NCBI RefSeq assembly: GCF_900129635.1
Contig: NZ_FSRB01000001.1
Span: 496,001-560,000 of the forward strand
Source: Singulisphaera sp. GP187
GTDB taxonomy: Bacteria > Planctomycetota > Planctomycetia > Isosphaerales > Isosphaeraceae
Length of the DNA stretch: 64,000 bases
Direction: 5' to 3'
The position numbers and the translations under genes were made by a program. Positions within the stretch are counted from its first letter, which is position 1. Each line of letters begins with the position of its first letter. Shown here one piece after another: positions 8,681 through 18,300 of the stretch. A model generated the notes under the pieces. That model was not told the origin of the DNA. It searched no databases and saw only the letters and a program-made list of their open reading frames with translations.

Positions 8681-10651
8681 ATGATCGAACGACTTCGCTC
8701 GCTCGCGTTCCTGACAATTTTCGGTACGGCGGGAGCGGCGACCGCGGCCGGTCTGGAGCCGATCCAGTACAATAACCCAGGCCTGGTGGTCGACCTTGGC
8801 GTCGGCCTCTGGGCCTGGCCCTTGCCCATGGACTATGACCGGGACGGCGACCTTGACCTGCTCGTCTCCTGCCCCGACGTCCCGTTCAATGGGCTCTATT
8901 TTTTCGAGAACCCGGGGGGCGATCCGAAGGCCCCCGTGTTCAAGCCGCCGGTGCGACTGGGGCCGGCCCACAGGAACATTCAGCCCTCGTACGTCGATGG
9001 CGAGGTCCGGCTCTTGACGCCTGCGCAGGAACTCGTCGACTTTCGGGGGGGCCAGGCCGCGAAGCTCAATCGCGTCTACCCGCAAGAGAATGTTCACGAC
9101 CCCAAGGCGAAGCTCCGGGCCAATCAGTGGAAGTACGCCGATTTTGATGGGGACGAGAAGCTCGACCTGATTGTGGGAGTGGAGGACTGGAGCGAGTACG
9201 GTTGGGATGACACGTTCGATGCACGCGGGCGCTGGATGCGCGGGCCGTTGCACGGGGTGGTTTACTGGCTCCGGAACCAGGGGACCAACGCCAAGCCCGA
9301 ATACGCCAAGCCCGTGAAGGTCGAGGCCGGGGGCCGGCCGATCGACACGTTCGGCATGCCATCCCCCAACCTGGCCGACTTCGATGGGGACGGCGACCTC
9401 GACCTCATTTGCGGTGAGTTCGTCGACGGCCTGACCTACTTCGAGAATACCGGAACGAGGCAAGCCCCGGTCTACGCCAGGGGCCGCCGCCTGGTCGACG
9501 GCCAGGACAAGCCAATTCTCATGAACCTCGAGATGATCGTGCCGGTCGCGATCGACTGGGACAAGGACGGCGACGTTGACCTGGTCGTCGGCGATGAGGA
9601 CGGCCGGGTCGCCCTGATCGAGCACACGGGGAAGGTCGTTGCCGGCTTGCCTCGGTTCCAGACCCCGGCCTACTTTCGCCAACAGGCTGCCGACCTCAAG
9701 TTCGGCGCCCTGGTTACCCCTTGCAGCGTGGATTGGGACGGCGACGGCGATGAGGACCTGGTCTGCGGCAATTCGTCGGGCGTGATCGGCCTGATCGAGA
9801 ACCTCGATGGTGGCAACCCTCCGCGCTGGGCGGCCCCGCGTCTCCTGGAAGCCGCCGGCGCTCCGATCCGGATCATGGCCGGTCCGAACGGCTCAATCCA
9901 AGGCCCGTGCGAAGCCAAGTGGGGGTATACGACCCTGAGCGTGGCCGACTGGGATCGCGACGGCCAGCCTGATCTCATCGTCAACTCGATCTGGGGCAAG
10001 GTCATCTGGTATCGCAACGCTGGTACTCGCTCCAAGCCGGTCCTCGAAGCGGCCCGGCCCATCGAGGTCGAATGGCCTGGCACCCCAGTCAAACCGGAAT
10101 GGACCTGGTGGGAGCCGGCGGGCAAGGCGCTCGCCACCCAGTGGCGGACGACCCCCGTGGTGGTCGACTGGACTCAGGATGGACTGCCGGACCTTGTCAT
10201 GCTCGACCACGAGGGATACCTGGCGCTCTTCGAACGCGTCGAGCAGGGCGGTGCCTTGAAGCTGCTTCCTCCACGGCGTGTGTTCCGCATTGACTCGGCG
10301 TCAGAGTTCGATGCCAATCATAAGCCGACGAACGAAACGGGTGGATTGCTCCGGCTCAACGCGGGCAAGGCTGGCAAGAGCGGCCGACGGAAGCTCTGCG
10401 TGACGGATTGGGACGGCGACGGCCAACTCGATTTGCTGGTCAATACCCGCAACGTCGACGTCTTACGCAACACCGGGACGACCGATGGTCAGACCAATTT
10501 CGTTGGCCTCGGCGCGCTCGACGGCCGTGTTTTGGCGGGTCATGACACGAGCCCGACGGTCGTCGACTGGAACCGTGACAAGGTCCCCGACCTGCTCGTC
10601 GGCGCCGAGGACGGGCGGTTCTATTACCTCAAGAACCCTCGGACCCGCTGA
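8681..10651 (+). CDS. Secreted FG-GAP/VCBS-repeat beta-propeller protein
   Basis: About 656 residues from ATG 8681, which is followed at once by a signal peptide (to about residue 23); an ATG at 8654 would add nine residues. Neither start has a strong ribosome-binding site. At least six calcium-binding-like D-x-D-x-D blocks are visible (for example DYDRDGDLDLL, DFDGDGDLDLI, DWDKDGDVDLV, DWDGDGDEDLV, DWDRDGQPDLI and DWDGDGQLDLL), as in FG-GAP/VCBS propellers. It lies 45 bp after the Gfo/Idh gene and may share its transcript. It is probably an extracellular binding or scaffold protein with no catalytic residues recognised. Confidence 0.88.
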   Translation: MIERLRSLAFLTIFGTAGAATAAGLEPIQYNNPGLVVDLGVGLWAWPLPMDYDRDGDLDLLVSCPDVPFNGLYFFENPGGDPKAPVFKPPVRLGPAHRNIQPSYVDGEVRLLTPAQELVDFRGGQAAKLNRVYPQENVHDPKAKLRANQWKYADFDGDEKLDLIVGVEDWSEYGWDDTFDARGRWMRGPLHGVVYWLRNQGTNAKPEYAKPVKVEAGGRPIDTFGMPSPNLADFDGDGDLDLICGEFVDGLTYFENTGTRQAPVYARGRRLVDGQDKPILMNLEMIVPVAIDWDKDGDVDLVVGDEDGRVALIEHTGKVVAGLPRFQTPAYFRQQAADLKFGALVTPCSVDWDGDGDEDLVCGNSSGVIGLIENLDGGNPPRWAAPRLLEAAGAPIRIMAGPNGSIQGPCEAKWGYTTLSVADWDRDGQPDLIVNSIWGKVIWYRNAGTRSKPVLEAARPIEVEWPGTPVKPEWTWWEPAGKALATQWRTTPVVVDWTQDGLPDLVMLDHEGYLALFERVEQGGALKLLPPRRVFRIDSASEFDANHKPTNETGGLLRLNAGKAGKSGRRKLCVTDWDGDGQLDLLVNTRNVDVLRNTGTTDGQTNFVGLGALDGRVLAGHDTSPTVVDWNRDKVPDLLVGAEDGRFYYLKNPRTR

Positions 10652-10688
10652 ACTTCACTCGCGAGCCGCTTCCGCCTGAATTGCTTCC

Positions 10689-10772
10689 CCCTGGGACCGC
10701 GGGCGTCCCGCCCGCTCTTGTATTTGAATGGAATCGAATTGAAGAGCGAGCGGGTCGCCCGCGGTCCCAGGG
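10689..10772. repeat. 84-bp near-perfect inverted repeat
   Basis: The arms CCTGGGACCGCGGGCG and CGCCCGCGGTCCCAGG flank an A/T-rich centre. It has no poly-T tail, so it looks like a dispersed palindromic element rather than a simple terminator. It lies downstream of the VCBS gene. Confidence 0.75.
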
Positions 10773-10828
10773 AAAGAAAGAACGCTGGCCGGCTTTTGGT
10801 TCGCAAGTCTGTTCAATGACTCGAGAAC

Positions 10829-10873
10829 CAAGAGAAAGGCCCCGGTTGCAACGCAACCGGGGCCTTTCTCTTG
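10829..10873. terminator. Bidirectional intrinsic terminator
   Basis: A perfect 20-base stem (arms starting CAAGAGAAAGGCCCCGG) closes on a short loop. The outer part of the stem is rich in A on the left and T on the right, so it can end transcription of both the VCBS gene (+) and the convergent cytochrome gene (-). Confidence 0.85.
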
Positions 10874-10926
10874 TTGAGAGTCCCTGATGTCTGCAAAGGA
10901 TTCGGTTTACAGATCACCTCAAGGGC

Positions 10927-13536
10927 TCACTTCGCCGCTCGGCTCTCAGCCTTGACGGATCCCCCTTGATCGGCTCGACCGGCTTGGCGGAACATCTCGC
11001 TGTTGCGATCGCCCCGTGAGAGGAGGTAGGAGGTCAGGTCGAGGACTTCGTCCTGGTTGAGCGTGTTGAACAGGCCCTCGGGCATCATGGACACGGGGGA
11101 CGGCTTCATTTCTTCGATCTTGGTGCGGTCGACGTTCACCAGGCCGTTGGGGTCGAGCATATTGACGTTGATCGTCAGGTGGTCGCCGTTGAGGTTGACG
11201 ATCCGGCCGGTGATGATGTCACCGTTGACCGTGGCGATGGTCACGGCCTCGTACTGGTCGCTGACCGTTTTGCTCGGCTGAACGATCGACTCGAGGAGGT
11301 CGCGGGCGCTGAATCGGCCGGAGGCGCCGGTCAGGTCGGGGCCGAACGAGCCCCCTTCGTTGTTGTAGCGATGGCATGAGGCGCACTGGGCGGCGCCGAA
11401 GAGGAGGCGGCCGCGATCGAAGTTGCGGCCTTTCAGGCCCTTATCCACGATCGGAACCAGTTCATCGAGGGTCCAGGCCTTCACGAACGGCCGGGGCGGA
11501 CCGGCCGCGACGATGGCTTTCGGCGGGGGCGGCTCGGCGAGCAGCGATCCCAGCGCGGACTTTTCGGCGTCGTTGAGCGTGGCGATTGCGTCGTTGCGAA
11601 TGATCTTGAGGAACCCGCGGAAGCTGTTCCCTCCCCGGTAGCCGTTCGCTTGCCCCAGCCATTCGAAGTAGGCCTTGCGGAGCTCAGGCGTCCAGCCGGT
11701 CTTGAGCACGCGGAGGGAGCGGGCGTATTCCAACTGCTCCTCCTGGGTGGGAGACTGCTGGAGCAAGGCGACCGTCTTGGCGGCGGCGTAGGGGGCTTCG
11801 AGGAAGACGACGATGGACGCCAGCTCGGCGTTGATGGCGGGGCCGCTGCCCGGGTAGATCGTGTCGAAGAAGGCGGTCAGGCGGGAGACGGTCGCGGCAT
11901 CGGGGCGACCGAGACGATTGAGGACGACTTCGTAGACGCGGAGCAGGTCGAGCTTTTGAGCGTCGGAGAGCTTGGTCCAGGTCAGTCGGTTGAGCGACTC
12001 GAGGATTCGCCCTTGGAGCGCGGGATCGGGCTTGGCGTCGGTCGGCTTGCGGTGGAACGGGTCGTTGGCGCTGACCCTGGTGAGGGCCAGGAGGGCGGAG
12101 AGAGAGGCTTGCGGATCCTGCTCGGCCAGGGCGCGGTCGCGCCAGGTGTCGGGGTCTTGGTGCTCGATCGCGACCCGGGCGGCCCAGCGGATGAAGCGGT
12201 CGGGGCTGCCCAGGTGGGGCCAGGCGGTGTCGACGGCTTTCGGGTCGCGGTGGCCGTGGAATGCTTCAAGTTGGCGGCGAAGGGTGCGGGCTTCGGAGCC
12301 GGCGTCGATAGTCCCGGTGATGGCGGGGTTCGTCGGCTCATCGCCGGTGTAGGTGACGCGGTAGAGGCCCGACTGGGTCTTCCGGCCGCCCACGGCGAAG
12401 TACATGGCGCCGTCTTTGGGGTTGATGACGAGGTCGGTCAAGGCGAGCGGGGTGCCGGAGATGAATTCCTCGAGCTCACCCGTGAACGAGGCTCCATCGG
12501 GCTTGAGGTGCACGGCGTAGAGTTTGCCGTAGCTCCAGTCGCAAATGAAGTAGGCCTGCTGATACTTCGACGGGAACTTCGCTCCGTAGCCGAAGACGAC
12601 GCCCGTGGGCGAGCCAGGGCCGATGTTCACCACGGCCCCGAGGCTATCCGGGTAGTAGGCGGGCCACTTGCCGGCTCCGTTCCGCCAGCCGAACTCCGCG
12701 CCACTGACGACGTGGTTGACCCGGGTGGGGCGATACCAGGGCGTGTTCATATCCCATTCCATGTCGGCGTCGTAGGCGAACAGCTCCCCTTCATGGTTGT
12801 AGGCGGCGTCGAATTCGTTGCGGAAGCCGTTGGCGATCAGCTCCCACTTCTTGCCGTCGGGATCGGTCTGGTAGATGCAGCCGCCGGGGGCGAGGGTGTC
12901 GCGCATGAAGCCGTTGCCGTCGGGCATGCGCGGGAGCAGGTGGTCTTCACCCCAGATCCGCGGCACGCGCGACTCATCCACGGCGATCGGCTTGGTGGCG
13001 TTGCCGCAGACGATCGTGAGCGACTTACCGCCCGGGCTGAGCAGGACCGCGTGTGGGCCGTGCTCCCCCCCGCCATCGATCTGGCGGAGCAGTTCGACCT
13101 TGTCGAGCTGGTCGTCGTTGTTGGTGTCGGTGACCCGGTAGAGTCCGCTCTTGAACTTGCCGCCGGTGTTCACGACGACGTAGAGGCTGTCGAACGCCCA
13201 GAGCAACCCCTGCGCTTCGCCGATCTCGACGGCGATTGGCTCGACCTTGAGGTCTTCGGCCTTGCCGTCGATCGCCGGGAGCGAGACCCGGTAGAGCTTG
13301 CCGTACTGGTCCGAGACGATGAGCCGGCCTTTCGGGTCGGTCGTCATGTTGACCCACGACCCTTGCTCGTCTTTGGGGACCGAGTAGAGGAGGTCGACTT
13401 GAAAGCCCTTGAGCGGCTTGAGCCGTTCGGCCGGTGTGGCGGAGGCGCGACTGGGGCGGTCGGCCGCCCAGGTGGCTGTCGAGCACGTGGCGAACAGCGC
13501 GATGGCCAGCGCCGTACGCGTCAAAGAGCGATGCAT
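10927..13536 (-). CDS. PVC-type heme-binding CxxCH protein with dehydrogenase-like propeller
   Basis: An 869-residue protein with a signal peptide (to about residue 24). Residues about 35-390 form a six-bladed propeller of the soluble PQQ/glucose-dehydrogenase type (LLYSVPKDEQGSW, VNHVVSGAEFGWRNG). A helical HEAT-like region follows. The C-terminal c-type cytochrome has CASCH near residue 718, and MMPEGLF supplies the distal methionine region. This matches the planctomycete membrane-bound dehydrogenase plus heme-binding architecture. It is probably periplasmic electron transfer from sugar oxidation. It lies about 160 bp downstream of the DUF1501 gene on the same strand. Confidence 0.92.
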   Translation of the reverse strand: MHRSLTRTALAIALFATCSTATWAADRPSRASATPAERLKPLKGFQVDLLYSVPKDEQGSWVNMTTDPKGRLIVSDQYGKLYRVSLPAIDGKAEDLKVEPIAVEIGEAQGLLWAFDSLYVVVNTGGKFKSGLYRVTDTNNDDQLDKVELLRQIDGGGEHGPHAVLLSPGGKSLTIVCGNATKPIAVDESRVPRIWGEDHLLPRMPDGNGFMRDTLAPGGCIYQTDPDGKKWELIANGFRNEFDAAYNHEGELFAYDADMEWDMNTPWYRPTRVNHVVSGAEFGWRNGAGKWPAYYPDSLGAVVNIGPGSPTGVVFGYGAKFPSKYQQAYFICDWSYGKLYAVHLKPDGASFTGELEEFISGTPLALTDLVINPKDGAMYFAVGGRKTQSGLYRVTYTGDEPTNPAITGTIDAGSEARTLRRQLEAFHGHRDPKAVDTAWPHLGSPDRFIRWAARVAIEHQDPDTWRDRALAEQDPQASLSALLALTRVSANDPFHRKPTDAKPDPALQGRILESLNRLTWTKLSDAQKLDLLRVYEVVLNRLGRPDAATVSRLTAFFDTIYPGSGPAINAELASIVVFLEAPYAAAKTVALLQQSPTQEEQLEYARSLRVLKTGWTPELRKAYFEWLGQANGYRGGNSFRGFLKIIRNDAIATLNDAEKSALGSLLAEPPPPKAIVAAGPPRPFVKAWTLDELVPIVDKGLKGRNFDRGRLLFGAAQCASCHRYNNEGGSFGPDLTGASGRFSARDLLESIVQPSKTVSDQYEAVTIATVNGDIITGRIVNLNGDHLTINVNMLDPNGLVNVDRTKIEEMKPSPVSMMPEGLFNTLNQDEVLDLTSYLLSRGDRNSEMFRQAGRADQGGSVKAESRAAK

Positions 13537-13699
13537 CGTGGTCGGACCCTATCGAAGTGGCCCCCGGCCCGCTCGGCCGGGAAAGAGAGGAACCGGCCGA
13601 CGATTCGGCCGGCTCGAGATGGTTCCGGAGAGACGAGAACGCGGACCGAGGACCCCAGATGGCGGGGCCGGACGGTCCGCGTGGCGATTCGCGCGGATT

Positions 13700-15178
13700 T
13701 CAGACGAAGAGCCGGGTCACGGCCTCGGCCTTGACCAGCTCGCGCGGCTGGTTCAGGTGGTTGTAGACGATGGTCGCCGGGTCGATCCCGAACGTGCGGT
13801 AGATCGTCGCCAGCAGCTCGCCGGGGTGGACCGGGTCTTCCGCGGGGGCCGATCCGGTCTTGTCCGACTTGCCGTGGACGTTGCCGCGCTTGATCCCGGC
13901 GCCCGCGACGACGGCCGTGTAGCAGTAGGGCCAGTGGTCTCGGCCGTCGGCACTGTTGCCGTTGCCCGAGGTGCTGACCCCCTTTTGCGGACTCCGGCCG
14001 AACTCGCCGACGGCCACCACCAACGTTTCATCGAGCATCCCACGCTCGTCGAGGTCGGTGAGCAGGGCGGACAGGCCGGTGTCGAGCATCGGCCCGGACT
14101 GATCCTTCATCCGCTGGGTCAGGCCGACGTGGTGGTCCCACGAGTGGTTGTCGGAGTTCGCCACCTTGGGCCAAACCACTTCGACGACCCGGGTGCCGGC
14201 CTCGACCAGGCGTCGAGCGAGCAGGCAGCTTTGCCCGAACGTGTTCCGGCCGTAGGAGTCGCGCGTCTTGGGGGTCTCTTGCTCGAGGTTGAACGCCTCA
14301 CGCGCCCGGCCCGAGACGATCAGCTTCAGGGCGCGATCGTAATACTCGTCGAGGTTGTAGTCGGTCACGGCCTTTTCGAGCACCGGCATGCCCGAGTTAA
14401 TCGCGTCGCGGAGCTTGGCCCGGCGCTCGAGCCGGACGGAGAAGACTTCGGGCCGGAGCTGAAGGTCGTCGACCTTGATCCGGCTCATCTTCGCCATGTC
14501 CATGTCGTCACCCTCGGGATAGAGGGTGTAGGGGTCGAACGCCTTGCCCAGGAAGCCGGCCGTCCCCCCCTTGCCGACGACGTTCGACTCTTGGAGCGGG
14601 CGCGGAAGCATGACGAACGGAAGCATCGGCTCGGTCGGCGGCTTGAGCCGGATCAGGTTCGACCCGAAGTTCGGGAAGTCCTTCGGGCTCGGGGGCTCGA
14701 GCTGACCGGACGGGCTGACCTTGTCGGTCGTGTAGCCGGTCATCATCTGGTAGATGGCGGCCGTGTGGTTGAACAGGCCGTTGGGCGTGTAGCTCATCGA
14801 CCGGATCAGCGTGAATTTATCGGTGATCTGCGCCAGCTTGGGGAGGATCTCGGTGAACCGGACGCCGGGGACCTTGGTGTCGATCGGCTTGAACTCGCTC
14901 CGGACGTTGTCCGGCACGTTGTCCTTGGGATCCCAGAGGTCGAGGTGGCTCGGCCCCCCCTGGAGGTAGACCATGATGATGCTCTTGGCCTTCCCCCAGC
15001 CTGCGCCCCCGATTTTAGGGGCGGTTGTCGTGGCGGCCGAGGCGGCCTGGAGCTGGAAGAGCGAGCCGAGCGAGAGGCCCATCAGGCTCGATCCGCCCAC
15101 ACGGAGGATGTCCCGGCGGGTCATCCCCAGGTGTGAGTCGCACAGGTCTTTCCCAGGCCGTCCGGGGACAATGATCAT
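13700..15178 (-). CDS. DUF1501 domain-containing protein, Tat signal
   Basis: A 492-residue protein. The N-terminus begins [13 protein letters not shown] and then [15 protein letters not shown], the usual twin-arginine start of this sulfatase-like family, so the 15178 start is kept. Family hallmarks are [40 protein letters not shown] and [11 protein letters not shown], a core related to alkaline phosphatase and sulfatases. The substrate is unknown. It sits between the 1705-residue DUF1549/DUF1553 protein and the PVC cytochrome on the same strand. DUF1501 genes usually accompany DUF1553 genes in planctomycetes, which supports a joint extracytoplasmic role. Confidence 0.93.
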   Translation of the reverse strand: MIIVPGRPGKDLCDSHLGMTRRDILRVGGSSLMGLSLGSLFQLQAASAATTTAPKIGGAGWGKAKSIIMVYLQGGPSHLDLWDPKDNVPDNVRSEFKPIDTKVPGVRFTEILPKLAQITDKFTLIRSMSYTPNGLFNHTAAIYQMMTGYTTDKVSPSGQLEPPSPKDFPNFGSNLIRLKPPTEPMLPFVMLPRPLQESNVVGKGGTAGFLGKAFDPYTLYPEGDDMDMAKMSRIKVDDLQLRPEVFSVRLERRAKLRDAINSGMPVLEKAVTDYNLDEYYDRALKLIVSGRAREAFNLEQETPKTRDSYGRNTFGQSCLLARRLVEAGTRVVEVVWPKVANSDNHSWDHHVGLTQRMKDQSGPMLDTGLSALLTDLDERGMLDETLVVAVGEFGRSPQKGVSTSGNGNSADGRDHWPYCYTAVVAGAGIKRGNVHGKSDKTGSAPAEDPVHPGELLATIYRTFGIDPATIVYNHLNQPRELVKAEAVTRLFV

Positions 15179-15313
15179 CGCGAAGCTCCTTGTGGTTCGA
15201 GCGTTCCGACCGATTCTCCCCCAGCCGTGAGCCGGAGGGAAGAGGTCAGTCGGAGCGATCGGCGGGTTGGCCTCAGCGCGTGAGACCCGAGTTTGAGACC
15301 TTGAGCGGGATCA

Positions 15314-18300
15314 TCAATGATTGAACAGGAACGCCGGACTGTTGATCAAGGCCCAGGCGACGTCCTGGGCGGTGGTGAGTCGTCTCGCGGTGGCCTGCTG
15401 GATACTCATCTCGACGTCTTTGCGAAGCTGGGCCAGGGTGGTGTCGACCGGCACCGGCTTGCGCGCAAACTCGAGCTGGTTCCGTAGGTCCTGAAGCTTG
15501 GGATCGACCGGCAGGGGGGCCTTGCTTGCGTTCACGGCGTTGCGCTTCTTGGTGAACTCCGGGTCGACCGCGCGGTGGTAGGCGAGGAGAACCTCTTGCT
15601 GGGCCTTGGTCCGGACCTCGGGGGCGGTCGCCACGATCGCTCGCAGGTCTTCGGGTAGGCCCAGGCCGATCGGTTTGGCCAGGCGCGTGACCGAGACCCG
15701 GAACCGGCCCGGCATGAACTGTTTGCCGTTGAACAGGTGGCTCATGGTGACCGTGAGCACGGTCCCACCGTCGAAGCCCACCGGCTCGCCGGTCTCGAAG
15801 GTCGCCCAGTGGTTCACACCGTACGCGGGCGAGATCGCCCAGCCCTTGCCGCCGTTGGGAGAGCCGTCGACCGTATGCTTGATCTCGAAGCCGGCCTGGC
15901 TGAAGTCGGCCAGCGGCGTGGTCAGCATGATCGGCTTCGTTTTCTTGGGGTCAGCTTTGGACGCGGCGGTCACCTTGATCTCGTTGATCACGAAGTTCCC
16001 GTCCGAAGCCCGTCCCGGCCCTTTGTTCGGTAGGCTGTCGTCGGGCAAGAGCTCGAGCCGGATCCCGGTGATCCCGGTCAGGTCGGTCGGGGCGACGAAT
16101 CGCACGACGCCTTGCTCGTCCTTGCCCGAGACCAAGACGGTCGCGTCGGGCAGGATCTTGAAGCTGGCCCCGTTGCGGTCGTCGACGGCCGACGGGGTCA
16201 GCGGCTGCCACTGCGCGATCGGCGACTGCCCTTTCTCCCAGGCGGCGACCTTGGCGGGCAGGCCGGCCTCGTAGGCGTTCGCATCGGCCTCGAGCTTGGC
16301 GGTCTGCTCGGCTTTCTGCTTCTCGCGTTCGGCCAGCTTGGGGGCGAGCTCCGCCTCATAGGCGGTCAGGCTCGCCTGAGCCGTGGCGATGCCGGCTTCC
16401 CGTTCGCGTTCCAGTTGGGGACGCTTGAGGGCGAACTCGGCCTCACGCTTACCCAACTCCATGGCCATCGTCCGGTGATCTTCATCGATCGACTGGAGGT
16501 CCTTCAGGCAGGCCGCAATTTCGGGCGGGGTGGCCGCGCGATTCAAGACCCGCATGAAGAGCTCGTTGACGAGCTTGGCGTCGTCCGTCTCGCGGCCCAC
16601 CAGCTTCGAGATCTCGTTGCCCGGGTCGGCTATGGCGTCGGCCAGGGTCGGGCCGCTCACCAGGGCCATGATCGGGCCGAGCTGGAGGCCGCTCGACCGT
16701 TCGCACTCGCAGGCACTTTCGCGGACCGGGCGGCCGAACGTCGACAGGAAGCCGCTCGGCAACTCCACCCCGGAGTCGGGCAAGGCCGCGGCGCGGATGC
16801 CGGCCGGCACGCCTGGGAACTTCGACTGCGATCCGGTGACCCGGTAGACCGCGTCGAGCAACACTTCCGCCGGCAAACGCCGGGCGGCCGCGTGCGAGCC
16901 ATTGATCTTGTCGTCTTCATTCCACTTGTTCGTGGCCACCGAAAGCTGGTAGGTCCGCGACTTGCAGATCAGCCGCAGGATGTGCCGGGCGTCGAAGTTC
17001 GAGCCGACGAATTCCTGGGTCAGGTAGTCGAGCAGCTCGGGGTTGGTGGCCGGGTTGCCCGCGCGGATGTCGTCGATCGGCTCAATGACCCCGACGCCGA
17101 AGAGGTAGCCCCAGAGCCGGTTGACGTAGCTCCGGGCGAAGTAGGGGTTGTCCTTGGCCGTGATCCAGTCGGCCAGGTTTTCGCGACGGCTAGCCGTTTC
17201 GACGACCTTGTGCGAGGCGGGGAAGGGGAACTTCGGCGGCGTGACCTGCTTGGTGCGGTCGTGCTGGACCTCACCGGTCTTCTTGTCGAACACCTCTTCG
17301 TAGAGCGCGGTGGCGCCTTCGACGGCCGTCCCGCCGATCTTCCTTCCCTTGCTCTCGGGGTCTTCCTTGAAGCCGACCTGCGCGAAGTAGGCCGACGTCT
17401 CATAGTACTGGTCTTGCGTCCAGCGCTCGAACGGGTGGTCGTGGCACTTATTACAGTTGAACCGAACTCCCAGGAAGAGCTGGGTGGTGTTCTCCATGAT
17501 CGCGGTCGGCTCGCGGAGAATCTTGTAATAGGCCGCCGCGGGGTTGACTCGGTTCGAGCCCGAGGAGGTCAGGATCGTCCGGACAAGCTGGTCGTACGGC
17601 AGGTTCTTCTCGACCTGCTGGCGGATCCACTGGCGGAAGGCCGAGGCCCCCGCGACGTCGAGGAACTTCCGGTTCACTTGCAGCAGGTCGGCCCACTTAT
17701 TGGTCCAGTAGTCCACATAGTCGGGGCTGCCGATAAGTCGATCGACCAGCTCGTCGCGCTTGACGCGCGACTCTTTCGGGTCGTCGAGGAAGTGACGCAC
17801 GTCATCGGCCGAGGGGGGAAGCCCGGTCAGGTCGAGGTAGACGCGGCGGAGGAACTCGCCGTCGGAGCAGAGCTCCGAGGGGAGGATCTTCATCCGCTGC
17901 CACTTGGCGGCCGTCAGCTCATCGATCTTGTTGTAGGTGGGGGGCTGCTCCCAGACGAACCCGGTGCGGTCGCCCATGACGGTGAGCGTGGAGGCGGCAT
18001 AGGCACCTTCGTAGCGAGCGAGGATGGGGGCCTCGCCGCGTCGGAGTGCGGTCATCAGGCCGCCCCGGTCGGCGATCGCCACCTCGTTGTTGCCGCTCTC
18101 GAGGAACGCTTCACGGGTCACGTCGCGGATCTCGCCGCTGGCGTAGGTCGCCAGGACGCGGAGCTGCTGCCGGGCGCCGATTTGCTGGACGACCGGGTCG
18201 GCCGGGAAGACCTCGATTTTCTGAACCTTGGGGGTCGCGGCCTCGAGCTTGGCTCCGTCGTTGATCCAGTCGCGGAGGATCTCGTAGTAGGGCTCGCCGG

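Noticed and set aside
11650..13734. 694-codon frame antisense to the PVC cytochrome
   Set aside because: Rich in G, V, E and D with no fold features; opposite a gene with a signal peptide, propeller and heme site.
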